Of a stretch of 64,000 nucleotides of DNA, positions 53,631 to 62,867 are shown piece by piece. Within the stretch, counting starts at the first letter, position 1; each line of letters starts with the position of its first letter. This DNA is from Desulfurivibrio alkaliphilus AHT 2 (lineage in GTDB: Bacteria > Desulfobacterota > Desulfobulbia > Desulfobulbales > Desulfurivibrionaceae): the NCBI RefSeq assembly GCF_000092205.1, contig NC_014216.1, positions 1,555,742-1,619,741 on the forward strand. Direction: 5' to 3'. Below the pieces are notes generated by a model. That model saw only the letters and a list, made by a program, of their open reading frames with translations, did no database searches and was not told the DNA's origin. The position numbers and the translations under genes are program-made.

Positions 53631-54888
53631 ACAACCGCCCACCTCTCAGCCGGAGCTGTTTTCCTATCGGCGGGTAATCGCCGGGATGCTGGCGGTACTG
53701 CTGCTGGTTCTGGGGCTGACCAACTACCTGCTGCTGCACCAGCAGCGCCAGGCTCAACTGGCCGAGGTGGAAACCCAGCTTAATTATCAACTGCAGGCCG
53801 CCGCCACCTTCATGACCGAGCCGCTGCTGAAATACCAGTTCGCCGACGTCGAGCAGTTCATGCAGCAATGGAGCGCCCACCACGAGGACGTGCTGCTCTT
53901 CGAGGCCCACACTCCCACCGGCCATCTCCTCAGCCGCTTTTCCCGGCAGTCGGAATCCCCCTTTGTCATCACCCGCCGCCACCCGGTAACCTACCAGGAC
54001 CAAACCCTGCTGACCCTGACCTTAAGCAAGGATTACCGCCAGGCGGAAATAATTCTGCAAGAGATGCGCAACCGGCTGCTGCTTATCTCCTTAACCATTA
54101 CCGCCGTGCTGGGCCTGATGCTCTGGCTGGTTTTCCGCCATCTGGCCCTTGCCCCTCTGGAACGGGAGATCAGCAAGCGCCGGCAGGCCGAGCAGGAGCT
54201 GAACGCCACCAACAAAGAACTGGATGCCTTCGCCTACTCAATCTCCCACGATCTGCGCGCCCCATTGCGAGGTATTGACGGTTTCAGCCAGGCCCTGCTA
54301 GAGGACTACCATGACCAACTCGACGACACCGGCCAGGACTATCTCCGGCGGGTCCGGGCCGGCTGTTCGCGGATGGGCCACCTCATCGACGACATGCTGC
54401 AACTCTCCCGGCTCTCCCGGGGTGAGATCAACTGGCGCCGGGTGGACCTGAGCGCCATGGCCATTGAAAGCATTGCCGAACTGCAGAAAAACGAAGCCCA
54501 GCGGCAGGTTGAGGTGGCCATCGAGCCCAACGTACAGGTCATTGGCGACCCGGTCCTGCTGCGGGCGGTATTGGACAACCTGCTGGGCAACGCCTGGAAG
54601 TTCACCGGCAAGACCGAACAGCCGGCAATCAGCTTCGGCACAGTGCAAAAGGATGGCCGCACCGCCTGCTTTATCCGGGATAACGGGGCCGGCTTCGACA
54701 TGACTTATGCCGACAAGGTCTTCACCGCATTCCAGCGCCTGCACAGCCCCAAGGAGTTCGAAGGCACCGGCATCGGCCTGGCCACGGTACAGCGGATCAT
54801 CCACCGCCACGGCGGCCTGATCTGGGTTGAGGCCGAAGAAGGTAAAGGGGCCGTTTTTTATTTTACCCTGGACCGGGGAACCCCTTAA
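53623..54888 (+). CDS. Membrane sensor histidine kinase coupled to the binding protein
   Basis: 421 residues. Two membrane helices (about 17-37 and 153-172) flank a 115-residue periplasmic domain with a predicted four-helix or PAS-like fold. A short coiled coil and HisKA follow, with His209 in YSISHDLRAPLRG, the phytochrome-type H-box found in kinases that use small Rcp1-like regulators. HATPase has DNLLGNAWKFT, IRDNGAGFDM and GTGIGLATVQRI. It overlaps the binding-protein gene by 8 bp and is followed by a single-domain regulator and a hybrid kinase, giving a four-gene signalling operon. Confidence 0.92.
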   Translation: MTEQPPTSQPELFSYRRVIAGMLAVLLLVLGLTNYLLLHQQRQAQLAEVETQLNYQLQAAATFMTEPLLKYQFADVEQFMQQWSAHHEDVLLFEAHTPTGHLLSRFSRQSESPFVITRRHPVTYQDQTLLTLTLSKDYRQAEIILQEMRNRLLLISLTITAVLGLMLWLVFRHLALAPLEREISKRRQAEQELNATNKELDAFAYSISHDLRAPLRGIDGFSQALLEDYHDQLDDTGQDYLRRVRAGCSRMGHLIDDMLQLSRLSRGEINWRRVDLSAMAIESIAELQKNEAQRQVEVAIEPNVQVIGDPVLLRAVLDNLLGNAWKFTGKTEQPAISFGTVQKDGRTACFIRDNGAGFDMTYADKVFTAFQRLHSPKEFEGTGIGLATVQRIIHRHGGLIWVEAEEGKGAVFYFTLDRGTP

Positions 54889-54906
54889 CAAGAAATGGAG
54901 CAAGCA

Positions 54907-55353
54907 ATGAGTGACAAAATAATCCTGCTGGTGGAAGACAATCCCGACGATGAAGCCCTGACCATCCGGGCCCTCAAAAAAAACAACATCTTAAACGAGG
55001 TGGTGGTGGCCAGGGACGGGGCCGAGGCCTTGGACTACCTTTTCGGCCGCGGCGCGTTTGCCGGCCGTGATCCGGCCGTGCTGCCCGAACTGGTCCTGCT
55101 GGACATCAACCTGCCCAAGCTCAACGGCCTGGAGGTACTGGAAAAAATCCGGGCCGATCCGCGCACCGAGCTGCTGCCGGTGGTCATGCTCACCACCTCC
55201 AACGAGGAACAGGACCTGCTCAAAAGCTATCTTTTGCGGGCCAACAGCTTTATCCGCAAACCGGTGGATTTCACTCAGTTCAGCGAGGCCATTCGCCAAC
55301 TCGGCGTCTACTGGCTGGTGCTGAATCAGGGACCACCCAAGAAACAGGGCTGA
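54907..55353 (+). CDS. Single-domain response regulator (Rcp1-like)
   Basis: 148 residues that are only a receiver. The acidic triad lies in LVEDNPDDEALT, the phospho-acceptor is Asp66 in LVLLDINLPKLNG and Lys is in FIRKPVDFTQF. The N-terminal DNPDDEALTIRAL helix resembles the Rcp1 family that partners phytochrome-like kinases. The ATG at 54907 is preferred because GGAG lies six bases upstream; an upstream in-frame ATG at 54895 overlaps that GGAG. With no output domain it probably acts by protein contact or passes phosphate on to the next gene's kinase. Confidence 0.93.
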   Translation: MSDKIILLVEDNPDDEALTIRALKKNNILNEVVVARDGAEALDYLFGRGAFAGRDPAVLPELVLLDINLPKLNGLEVLEKIRADPRTELLPVVMLTTSNEEQDLLKSYLLRANSFIRKPVDFTQFSEAIRQLGVYWLVLNQGPPKKQG

Positions 55354-55357
55354 AAAG

Positions 55358-56920
55358 ATGGAAAACAAGCTGCGGGTACTGCTGATCGAGGATTCCGACG
55401 ACGATGCGGCCCTGATCATTCGCGCCCTCAAACAGGGCGGCTACGACCCCGAGCACCTGCGGGTGGATAACGCCATCGAACTGCAGCAGGCCCTGCCACA
55501 GAACTCCTGGGATCTGGCAATCTCAGACTACTCCATGCCCGGCTTCAACGGCCTGGAAGCCTTGGAGCTGGTTCGGGCCACCGCCCCCGAACTGCCCTTT
55601 ATCCTGGTTTCCGGGGCGGTGGGCGAGGAAACCGCCACCGAGATCATGCGCCACGGGGCCCGGGATTATGTAATGAAAGACAAGCTGGCCCGGCTGGTCC
55701 CGGCGATCCAGCGTGAGTTGGCGGAGGTGGCGGAACGCCGGCGGCAGCGGGAGCGGGAAAAGTTGCTGCAGTCCCAGCTTAACCAGGCCCAGAAAATGGA
55801 GGCCATCGGCGCCCTGGCCGGTGGGGTGGCCCATGATTTCAACAATATTCTCACCGTCGTCAAGGGCTATGCCGAACTGGGGCTGCTGCGGCTTCAGGAA
55901 AGCCAGCCGGGCCACGAAGAATTTGCCGGTATCCTGGAAGCGGCCCAACGCTCCACCGACCTGACCCGGCAACTGCTGGCCTTTGCCCGCAAACAAACGG
56001 CCAACCCCATTGTCCTCGATCTCAACGAGACGGTCACCGGCATGCTGAAAATGCTTCGGCGGCTGATCGGGGAAGAGATTGAACTGGACTGGCAGCCGGC
56101 GGCCGACCTGTGGCCGGTGAAGATGGACCCCGGCCAGGTGGACCAGGTACTGGCCAACCTCTGCATCAACGCCCGGGACGCCATCAGCTATGAGGGCCGC
56201 ATCAGTATCGCCACCGCCAACGTGGTGCTGAACGATCAATACTGCACCACCCACGCCAGCTGTCTGCCCGGCGAATATGTGCTGCTGACGGTCAGCGACA
56301 ACGGGGCCGGCATGGACCGGGAAACCCAGACCCATATCTTTGAGCCTTTTTTCACCACCAAAGAAACCGGCAAAGGTACCGGCTTGGGGCTGGCCACGGT
56401 TTACGGGATCATCAAACAGAACCAGGGGTTTATCAATTTCTACAGCGAACCCGGGCAGGGCTCCACTTTCCGGATCTATCTGCCCTGTCACCGGGCGGCT
56501 GAACAAGAGACACCGCCCCCAGACAAGAGCCCGGAGACCTTAACCGGCGGCGGTGAAACCATTCTGCTGGTGGAGGATGATCCGACTATTTTAACGGTAA
56601 CCACCAAGATCCTCCAGGAACTGGGCTACCGCATCCTCGCCGCCGCCACCCCCCGGGAGGCACTGACCCTGGCCCAACAGCAGCACGATCTACCGGACCT
56701 GCTGCTCAGCGACGTGGTAATGCCGGAAATCAACGGTCGGGAGTTGGCGGAAAAAATCCGCGCCAGCCGGCCGGACATCCGCTGCCTGTTCATGTCCGGC
56801 TACCCCGCCGAGGTCATCGCCCACAATGGAATGCTCGAAGAAGGGATCAACTTCCTGCAAAAGCCCTTTTCCATGCAGGACCTGGCCTCCAAAATCCGCA
56901 TCGCCCTGGATGCCCCTTGA
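55358..56920 (+). CDS. Hybrid kinase, receiver-HisKA-HATPase-receiver
   Basis: 520 residues, soluble. The first receiver has Asp57 in [14 protein letters not shown] coiled coil precedes HisKA with His159 in [17 protein letters not shown], the NtrB-like H-box. HATPase has [33 protein letters not shown] and [12 protein letters not shown]. The last receiver (about 397-515) has its Asp in [15 protein letters not shown] and Lys in NFLQKPF. This receiver-first layout suits input from another kinase, probably the membrane kinase two genes upstream. It has no DNA-binding or enzyme output, so the relay probably continues elsewhere, for example to the free Hpt protein at 33 kb. Confidence 0.93.
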   Translation: MENKLRVLLIEDSDDDAALIIRALKQGGYDPEHLRVDNAIELQQALPQNSWDLAISDYSMPGFNGLEALELVRATAPELPFILVSGAVGEETATEIMRHGARDYVMKDKLARLVPAIQRELAEVAERRRQREREKLLQSQLNQAQKMEAIGALAGGVAHDFNNILTVVKGYAELGLLRLQESQPGHEEFAGILEAAQRSTDLTRQLLAFARKQTANPIVLDLNETVTGMLKMLRRLIGEEIELDWQPAADLWPVKMDPGQVDQVLANLCINARDAISYEGRISIATANVVLNDQYCTTHASCLPGEYVLLTVSDNGAGMDRETQTHIFEPFFTTKETGKGTGLGLATVYGIIKQNQGFINFYSEPGQGSTFRIYLPCHRAAEQETPPPDKSPETLTGGGETILLVEDDPTILTVTTKILQELGYRILAAATPREALTLAQQQHDLPDLLLSDVVMPEINGRELAEKIRASRPDIRCLFMSGYPAEVIAHNGMLEEGINFLQKPFSMQDLASKIRIALDAP

Positions 56921-57011
56921 GTGCCGGGACAATTTACAAACGCCGCACTTTGAAGTAGATTGCCTTTCCTGTTGTTTTTTTCAAATTAACCATCTGCGCC
57001 ATGGAACACTT

Positions 57012-58280
57012 ATGAAACCAGGTTATTACGGAAACTGGGGCGGGGCCTTCGTGCCTGAGATCCTGCACGAAACCTTCCGCCAACTCAACGCCTTCTTTAC
57101 CGAGGCCCAGGCCGACCCGGCCTTTTGGCGGCAGTATGTGGACCTGATGGGCAGCTACTCCTGCCGCCCCACCCCCCTCACCCTGGCCGAAAACCTCACC
57201 CGCCGCTTCGGCGGCGCCAGCATTTACATCAAGCGCGAGGATCTCAACCATACCGGGGCGCACAAGGCCAACAACGTCATGGGCCAGGGGCTGCTGGTGC
57301 AGCGCATGGGCAAACGCCGGGTGATCGCCGAAACCGGCGCCGGCCAGCACGGGGTGGCCACCGCCACCATGGCCGCCAAGTTCGGTTTTGAATGCACCAT
57401 CTACATGGGCGAGGAAGATGTGCAGCGCCAGCGCCCCAACGTCTTCTGGATGGAGAAACTGGGCGCCACCGTAGTGCCGGTGACCTCGGGCAGCCGCACC
57501 CTGAAAGACGCCATCAACGAGGCCTTCCGCGACTGGGTGGCCAACATGGATTCCACCCACTACGTGATGGGCACGGTTTGCGGCCCCCACCCCTTTCCGG
57601 CCATGGTGGCCTGGTTTCAAAAAATCATCGGCGAGGAGGCCAAAGAGCAGATCCTGGCCGCCCACGGCCGCCTGCCGGCCCGGGTTTACGCCTGCGTGGG
57701 CGGCGGCTCCAACGCCATGGGCATCTTCCAGGGCTTTCTGGCCGACGAGGAGGTGGAACTGGTGGGGGTGGAGGCCGGCGGCGAAGGGTTGACCAGCGGC
57801 CGGCACGCCTCCCGGCTGGCGGCAATACCCACCACCGCCGATACCGACGGCATCCCCGATGCTACTCCCGGGGTGGCCCAGGGCTACAAGACCATGTTTT
57901 TACAGGACGACGACGGCCAGATGAAAGACACCCACTCGGTGGCCGCCGGCCTGGACTATATCGGGGTTTCGCCCATGCTGGCCGATCTCTGGGAGCGGGG
58001 CCGGGTCCGGATGACCGCCGCCACCGACACCGAGGTCATGGAGGCCCTGCAACTGGCCATGGCCAGCGAGGGTATCATCCCGGCCCTGGAATCAGCCCAC
58101 GCCTTTGTCCAAGCCTTTAAAGAGGCCGGGGAGCTGTCGCCGGAAAGCGCCATTATCATCAACCAGTCGGGCCGGGGCGACAAGGATATCTTCACCATCG
58201 CCCACGCCTTCAAAGATCCTTCCTGGCGGGAGTTCATCCGCGCCAAAGGCGAGGAATACGGCAAGGAGCCGGTATCATGA
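57012..58280 (+). CDS. trpB: Tryptophan synthase beta subunit
   Basis: 422 residues. It begins with GYYGNWGGAFVPEIL and has the PLP Lys in HTGAHKANN, EDVQRQRPNVFWMEKLGA, the phosphate-binding GGGSNAMGIF and the C-terminal NQSGRGDKD. It makes tryptophan from indole and serine. A longer open frame reaches back into the upstream kinase gene, but the ATG at 57012 gives the normal N-terminus. Its stop codon overlaps the trpA start (ATGA), as usual for this complex. No other trp genes are adjacent, so the pathway is split. Confidence 0.96.
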   Translation: MKPGYYGNWGGAFVPEILHETFRQLNAFFTEAQADPAFWRQYVDLMGSYSCRPTPLTLAENLTRRFGGASIYIKREDLNHTGAHKANNVMGQGLLVQRMGKRRVIAETGAGQHGVATATMAAKFGFECTIYMGEEDVQRQRPNVFWMEKLGATVVPVTSGSRTLKDAINEAFRDWVANMDSTHYVMGTVCGPHPFPAMVAWFQKIIGEEAKEQILAAHGRLPARVYACVGGGSNAMGIFQGFLADEEVELVGVEAGGEGLTSGRHASRLAAIPTTADTDGIPDATPGVAQGYKTMFLQDDDGQMKDTHSVAAGLDYIGVSPMLADLWERGRVRMTAATDTEVMEALQLAMASEGIIPALESAHAFVQAFKEAGELSPESAIIINQSGRGDKDIFTIAHAFKDPSWREFIRAKGEEYGKEPVS

Positions 58281-59041
58281 GCCTCACTCAGCAAATCAGA
58301 CAAGCCAAAGCGGACCGGGAAATCCTGCTGATGACCCACCTGGTGCTGGGTTACCCCTCCTTTGCGGTCAACCGCGAGGTGATCGCCCGAATGGTGGCGG
58401 CGGGGGTGGAGATCATCGAGCTGCAGATCCCCTTTTCCGAGCCGGTGGCCGACGGGCCGGTAATTCTCCGGGCCAACCAAGAGGCCATCGACCGCGGCGT
58501 CAGGGTACGGCAATGCCTGGAGTTTGCCGCCGAAATGACCGCCGAACACCAAATCCCCTTCCTCTTCATGACCTACTACAATATTTTGTTCAAGTACGGG
58601 GTGGAAGACTTTCTGGCCCAGGCCAGGAAGGTGGGCGTGCGGGGGCTGATCATCCCCGATCTGCCCCCCGAGGAGGGAGAAGAGTACCTGGCGGCCTGCC
58701 GCAAGCATGAGCTGGCCCCGATCCAGATCTTCGCCCCCACAAGCAGTGATGAGCGCATGGCCAAGCTGGCCGGTCACGGGGATGGGTTCATCTACTGCGT
58801 GGCCCGGCGGGGGGTCACCGGCGCCCAGACCAGCTTCGACCGGGAGTTCGACGATTACATCGCCCGCTGCCGCCGGGCCACCGACCTGCCTTTGGCGGTG
58901 GGATTTGGCATCAGCAACCGGGCCGACGTGGAGATGCTGAAAGGCAAGGCGGAGATCGCGGTGATCGGCTCGGCCACCATCCGCCTGGTGGAAGAACACG
59001 GCCCGGCGGCGGTGACCGAATTTATGGAGGGGTTGCGCTAA
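58277..59041 (+). CDS. trpA: Tryptophan synthase alpha subunit
   Basis: 254 residues, a TIM barrel. The catalytic Glu and Asp are in IIELQIPFSEPVADGPVI (canonical form IELGVPFSDP.ADGP), with the family motifs FLFMTYYNILFKYG, GLIIPDLPPEEGEEY and the phosphate loop VGFGISNRADVE. FSEP has Glu where most enzymes have Asp, and a Gln replaces the usual Gly two residues after the catalytic Glu; neither change should abolish activity. It splits indole-glycerol phosphate into indole, channelled to TrpB. It is convergent with the glgC pair, 12 bp apart. Confidence 0.95.
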   Translation: MSLTQQIRQAKADREILLMTHLVLGYPSFAVNREVIARMVAAGVEIIELQIPFSEPVADGPVILRANQEAIDRGVRVRQCLEFAAEMTAEHQIPFLFMTYYNILFKYGVEDFLAQARKVGVRGLIIPDLPPEEGEEYLAACRKHELAPIQIFAPTSSDERMAKLAGHGDGFIYCVARRGVTGAQTSFDREFDDYIARCRRATDLPLAVGFGISNRADVEMLKGKAEIAVIGSATIRLVEEHGPAAVTEFMEGLR

Positions 59042-59053
59042 AAAATGTTCATA

Positions 59054-60325
59054 TTATAAGCTGCCACCGCTGGCCAGCGGCCCGTTGAACTCCTCGGCCC
59101 TCCGCCCGGGGGCGATGATGCAGTTGCGGCCGATTTCCGCCCCGGCGGGAATCTGCGCCCCTTTGCCCACCAGGGTGATACCGCTGTACAGATGCTTGGG
59201 ATGCTCCCGGTTGAGCTGTTTCTTCTCCCGCTTACCGCCGCAACCGACCACCGCCGCCGCTCCCACCGTGACTCGTTTGTCGAGAATGACCAGATCAAGC
59301 TCCGCCCCGGCGCCCACCCGGCAGTCGTGGAAGAGGATGGAGTCGCGCACCACCGCCCCGGCCTCCACCCGAACCCCGGGCGAGAGCACCGAGTTGATCA
59401 CCGTCCCCTCGATAACACAGCCGGCGGACACCAGGGCATTCTGCACCCTGCCGGCCCCCACCAGGCGGGCCGGGCAACGATCGTAGGGCAGCCCCTCGGC
59501 CTCGGGGTTGGGCCTGATCCCCCAGGTTTGCGGGGCAATGGGCGAATCCGGCCGCAGCACATCCATATTGGCCTCCCAGTAGGCCTGAATGGTACCCACA
59601 TCACGCCAGTAGCCCCGAAACGGGTAGGCATAAACCCAGTCTGCGGCAATGGCCCGGGGGATGATATCCATCCCGAAATCAGTATCGTCCCGGTAGGTCT
59701 CCAAGGTATTGAGCAGGTAATCGGTGTTGAGCACATAAATGCCCATGGAAGCCAGGTCGGTGCGTGGATGGGCCGGCTTTTCTTCCCACTCCAGCACCCG
59801 GCCGTCGGAATCGGTGATGGCGGTGCCGAACTGGTGGATCTGCTCTTTGGGCACCACCATGGTGGCCACCGTCATGTCGGCCCCCTTGCGCCGGTGCGCC
59901 TGCAGCAGGTCGTCGAGATCCATGCTGTAGATATGATCACCGGATAGAATGATCACCTCCGGGCTGGGGTGGGCCCTGATAAAATCGATATTCTGGCGTA
60001 CCGCATCGGCGGTGCCCTTGTACCAGTCGGAATCGCGGGAGCCGGTGCGCGGCGGCAGGATCTTGACCCCGCGGGTGCGACCGGTAAGGTCCCAGGCGGC
60101 GCCATTGGCAAGGTGGCGCATCAGCGACAGCGGTTTGTATTGAGTCAGCACCCCCACCTGGGAAAAACCGGAGTTCATCACGTTGCTGAGGGAAAAATCG
60201 ATGATCCGGTAAATGCCGGCAAAGGGCACCGCCGGCTTGGCCCGGCTCTGGACCAGGTTGTTAAGCCGGCTGCCGACCCCGCCGGCCAGCAGCAACACCA
60301 ACGGTTCGTCCTTTTGTCGAATCAC
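59054..60325 (-). CDS. glgC: Glucose-1-phosphate adenylyltransferase (catalytic)
   Basis: 423 residues from GTG at 60325. The start GTG overlaps the TGA of the upstream paralogue (GTGA), which decides it over an unlikely longer frame. The nucleotide-binding motif is intact: LLLAGGVGSRLNNL with G18, R20 and L21, then AKPAVPFAG. Catalytic Asp is in LSGDHIYSMD, and EWEEKP is present. A left-handed beta-helix C-terminus (about 290-420) with alternating valines follows. It makes ADP-glucose for glycogen and, with sucrose synthase at 20-22 kb, could draw glucose from sucrose. Co-translation with the paralogue suggests a mixed oligomer. Confidence 0.95.
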   Translation of the reverse strand: MIRQKDEPLVLLLAGGVGSRLNNLVQSRAKPAVPFAGIYRIIDFSLSNVMNSGFSQVGVLTQYKPLSLMRHLANGAAWDLTGRTRGVKILPPRTGSRDSDWYKGTADAVRQNIDFIRAHPSPEVIILSGDHIYSMDLDDLLQAHRRKGADMTVATMVVPKEQIHQFGTAITDSDGRVLEWEEKPAHPRTDLASMGIYVLNTDYLLNTLETYRDDTDFGMDIIPRAIAADWVYAYPFRGYWRDVGTIQAYWEANMDVLRPDSPIAPQTWGIRPNPEAEGLPYDRCPARLVGAGRVQNALVSAGCVIEGTVINSVLSPGVRVEAGAVVRDSILFHDCRVGAGAELDLVILDKRVTVGAAAVVGCGGKREKKQLNREHPKHLYSGITLVGKGAQIPAGAEIGRNCIIAPGRRAEEFNGPLASGGSL

Positions 60326-61587
60326 CGCACCACCTCCCCGTCGGCAATCCGGTTGCGGGCCATCTTTTCCGGTCCCAGGGCCGGATAAAGGGTGCAACCG
60401 GCACCGATCAGCATCCCCGCCGGGATCTGGTTATTCCAGCCGAGCACGGTAACTCCGGCTTCCAGATCGGACGCACCGGAACCGATCTGCACCTCATCGC
60501 CGACGGTGACATTGACATCACTCACCACCTTGTCAAGCTGGGCCCGGCGCCCCACCACGTTATCGAAAAAAAGCACCGAGTCGCGCACCACCGCCCCGGC
60601 TTTTACCTGCACCCCGGGAAAGAGGATGGAGTTTTCCACCGTTCCCTCCACCACGCAGCCGTTGTAGATCAGGCTGTTGCTCACCACCGCCTTGGCCCCC
60701 ACCTTGAGCGGCTGGTAATCTCTGATGCCGCGATGATCGAGGTTGGTGCGCAAACCCCACTGATCCATGGGCAGGCGGGGAGATGGTCCCAGCAGGTCCA
60801 TGCTGGTCTGCCAGTATTCTTCCACCGTCCGGGTATAACCCCAGTAACCGTGGAATTTGTAGCCGTAAATTTTCTTGTGGGCGATCATGGCCCTGGGCAG
60901 GATATCGCGGCCGAACTCAAAGGATTCATCCTCGCGGGCGTTGGCCTCCAGCAGTTCGTAAAGCACCTTGGGTTTGAAGCAGTAAACGGTCATGGAGGCC
61001 CAGGTAAACTCCGGCTTTTCCGGCTTCTCCCGGTACTGCAGCACCCGACCGCCGGTCTCGCCGTCTTCGTCGTCGATCTCCGCCACCCCGAAGCGATGCG
61101 CCTTGTCCCGCGGCACCTCAACGCAGGCCATGGTGCAATCGGCATCCTTTTGCCGGTGGTATTCGATGATTTTACGGTAATCCTGGTGATAGATGTGATC
61201 GCCGGAGATCACCAAAACGGTTTCCGGCTCATGAAACTGGATAAAATCAAGATTCTGGCGCACCGCATCGGCCGAGCCGCGGTACCAGCTGCTCTGACCG
61301 AAACCCTGGTAGGGGGGCAACACGTAAACCCCGCGATAACGGCCGACCATATCCCAGGAGGCACCGATCCCCAGGTGGTTGATCAGGGAGAAACTGCGGT
61401 ACTGACTCAGCACCGCCACCAGCTCCAGGCCCGACTGCATCAGGTTGCTCAGGGCAAAGTCGATCACCCGGGCAAAGCCGCCGAACGGCACCGCGGACTT
61501 GGGCCGATGGGCGGTGAGCACGCTCAACTCATCCACCCGTCCGCCGGCCAGAATCACCGCCATCACCTCGGGCTTGAGTCTCCGCAT
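60322..61587 (-). CDS. GlgC paralogue with altered nucleotide-binding loop
   Basis: 421 residues, clearly of the same family: KSAVPFGG, RVIDFALSNLM, ASWDMVGRYRGVYVLPP, ISGDHIYHQDY and the beta-helix C-terminus. In the N-terminal loop, however, canonical AGGxGxRL reads AGGRVDEL: Gly18 is Val and Arg20 is Glu, both needed for pyrophosphate and ATP contacts. It may therefore be a non-catalytic regulatory subunit, analogous to GlgD in Firmicutes or the plant large subunit; this is inference. AAGGAGGA precedes the ATG by six bases, a very strong start. The catalytic glgC overlaps its stop. Confidence 0.92.
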   Translation of the reverse strand: MRRLKPEVMAVILAGGRVDELSVLTAHRPKSAVPFGGFARVIDFALSNLMQSGLELVAVLSQYRSFSLINHLGIGASWDMVGRYRGVYVLPPYQGFGQSSWYRGSADAVRQNLDFIQFHEPETVLVISGDHIYHQDYRKIIEYHRQKDADCTMACVEVPRDKAHRFGVAEIDDEDGETGGRVLQYREKPEKPEFTWASMTVYCFKPKVLYELLEANAREDESFEFGRDILPRAMIAHKKIYGYKFHGYWGYTRTVEEYWQTSMDLLGPSPRLPMDQWGLRTNLDHRGIRDYQPLKVGAKAVVSNSLIYNGCVVEGTVENSILFPGVQVKAGAVVRDSVLFFDNVVGRRAQLDKVVSDVNVTVGDEVQIGSGASDLEAGVTVLGWNNQIPAGMLIGAGCTLYPALGPEKMARNRIADGEVVR

Positions 61588-61609
61588 CGCGCTCCTCCTT
61601 GTTGCACTG

Positions 61610-62656
61610 TTACATATGTTTGGTGGTCAGGCGGATCAGGGAGTTAGTGCTGATCTCGGCGGCCTCTTTTTCCATGTTTTTAAGCGGCACTTCCGCCCGG
61701 GCCGCCTCTCGGTGGCCGCCGGCGCTGCCGTTGCCGCCAAAAATCTTCTCCGCCAACCGGCCCGCATTCTTTTTGTAGCCGTCGCAGCGGAAAATTACCA
61801 CCAGTTTATCGTGGTGGATGCCGGAAACAAAAACCCAGGCCGCTTCATGGACCTGCTTTAAGAAGTCGGCAATCAGCACCAGAATATCGGGGCTGGGCAC
61901 CTTGCCCACATGGGCGTACAGCCGCTGCTTGCTGAGCTTCATCTCGTTCAAGGCGGTGCGGAAGTAGTTAAGCTCCGAACGCCGCAGGGATGAGAGTTCG
62001 ATCTTGCGCACCAGGTTCAGGTTGGCCAGGTTGAAGAGATAGCGAAAGGAAATGGCGTCGGAGAGGGTGACCCGCTTTTCAAAATTCTGGGTATCAACCT
62101 TGATGGCGTAAAACAGGGCGGTGGCCAGTGCCACCGAGGGCCGGGCATTGGCGGCCCGCAGGTACTCCACCATCATCGAAGCGGTGGCCCCGTATTCCTT
62201 GCGGATATCGACGAAGGTGGCCAGCCACCCCTTGGTGGCGGGGTGGTGATCGATGACCACATCAAAATCGATATTCTCAAAGCTGGGCAAGTGGCTGGGC
62301 TGGGAGTCCAGCATTACCTTCTTGGAGTAATCCGCTAGCTTGACCGTATGCAACCGCTCGGCGGGGATTTTCAACAAATCCAGCATCACCAGATTGTTGA
62401 GCCGGCGGATTTCGTTGGGATAGGCGATGGTGACGTTTTTCACCCGGTGCCGCAGCAGCCGTTTAACGGCAAAGGCGCTGGCCAGGGCGTCGGGGTCGGC
62501 ATTGATCACCACCAGGACGTTGTCTTCCTTGTCGAACACGCCCCAGAACTCCTGCAGGCGGTCCTTGGCCGTTTTTTTGGAATTACGCTTGCGGTTGGGG
62601 TTGGGGCCAAGCCGGGGGTTAGCCTGCTTTCTGGCAACGGAACCATTATTCTTCAT
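61610..62656 (-). CDS. DHH-family phosphoesterase
   Basis: 348 residues. A basic, disordered-looking N-terminus (about 1-33, Lys/Arg/Asn-rich) precedes the DHH domain with VLVVINADPDALASAFAV and IDFDVVIDHHPATKG. The C-terminal DHHA1-like domain contains VFVSGIHHDKLVVIFRCDG and, near the end, FGGNGSAGGHREAARA. The family covers NrnA-type oligoribonucleases, pAp phosphatases and cyclic-di-AMP phosphodiesterases. Motif I here lacks the usual leading His (HxxPDxDA), having Val instead. The ATG at 62656 is the chosen start. It lies between a family 1 repeat and the glgC pair; no role in glycogen is implied. Confidence 0.88.
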   Translation of the reverse strand: MKNNGSVARKQANPRLGPNPNRKRNSKKTAKDRLQEFWGVFDKEDNVLVVINADPDALASAFAVKRLLRHRVKNVTIAYPNEIRRLNNLVMLDLLKIPAERLHTVKLADYSKKVMLDSQPSHLPSFENIDFDVVIDHHPATKGWLATFVDIRKEYGATASMMVEYLRAANARPSVALATALFYAIKVDTQNFEKRVTLSDAISFRYLFNLANLNLVRKIELSSLRRSELNYFRTALNEMKLSKQRLYAHVGKVPSPDILVLIADFLKQVHEAAWVFVSGIHHDKLVVIFRCDGYKKNAGRLAEKIFGGNGSAGGHREAARAEVPLKNMEKEAAEISTNSLIRLTTKHM

Positions 62657-62705
62657 GGCCCGACCTATACCATATTCCCCCGGCTCCGGGCAAGCGGCAA
62701 GACAC

Positions 62706-62856
62706 GTAAGCGAACAGCCGCACCGCATCTTCGGGCGATCAGCCAGGCTTACGTACAGGGGGTACGCTGCGCCTGGCTGCTTGCCCGAACCTGCGGCACT
62801 GCTGTTCGCTTACGGCCCGTTATGCCTGTAGGTTAGTACCTCTGGTGAACGGTTAC
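62706..62856 (+). repeat. Family 1 dispersed palindromic element
   Basis: A full-length copy in plus orientation: core from GTAAGCGAACAGCCGCACCGC to CTGTTCGCTTAC with central GTACAGGGGGTAC, then the conserved tail GGCCCGTTATGCC through GGTGAACGGTTACC. It lies between the ABC exporter and the DHH gene, filling most of that gap. Confidence 0.85.
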
Positions 62857-62867
62857 CTCCGCCGGGC

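Noticed and set aside
18714-62856. Family 1 repeats as a CRISPR array
   Set aside because: Copies are kilobases apart with genes between them and occur in both orientations; there are no short regular spacers and no cas genes.
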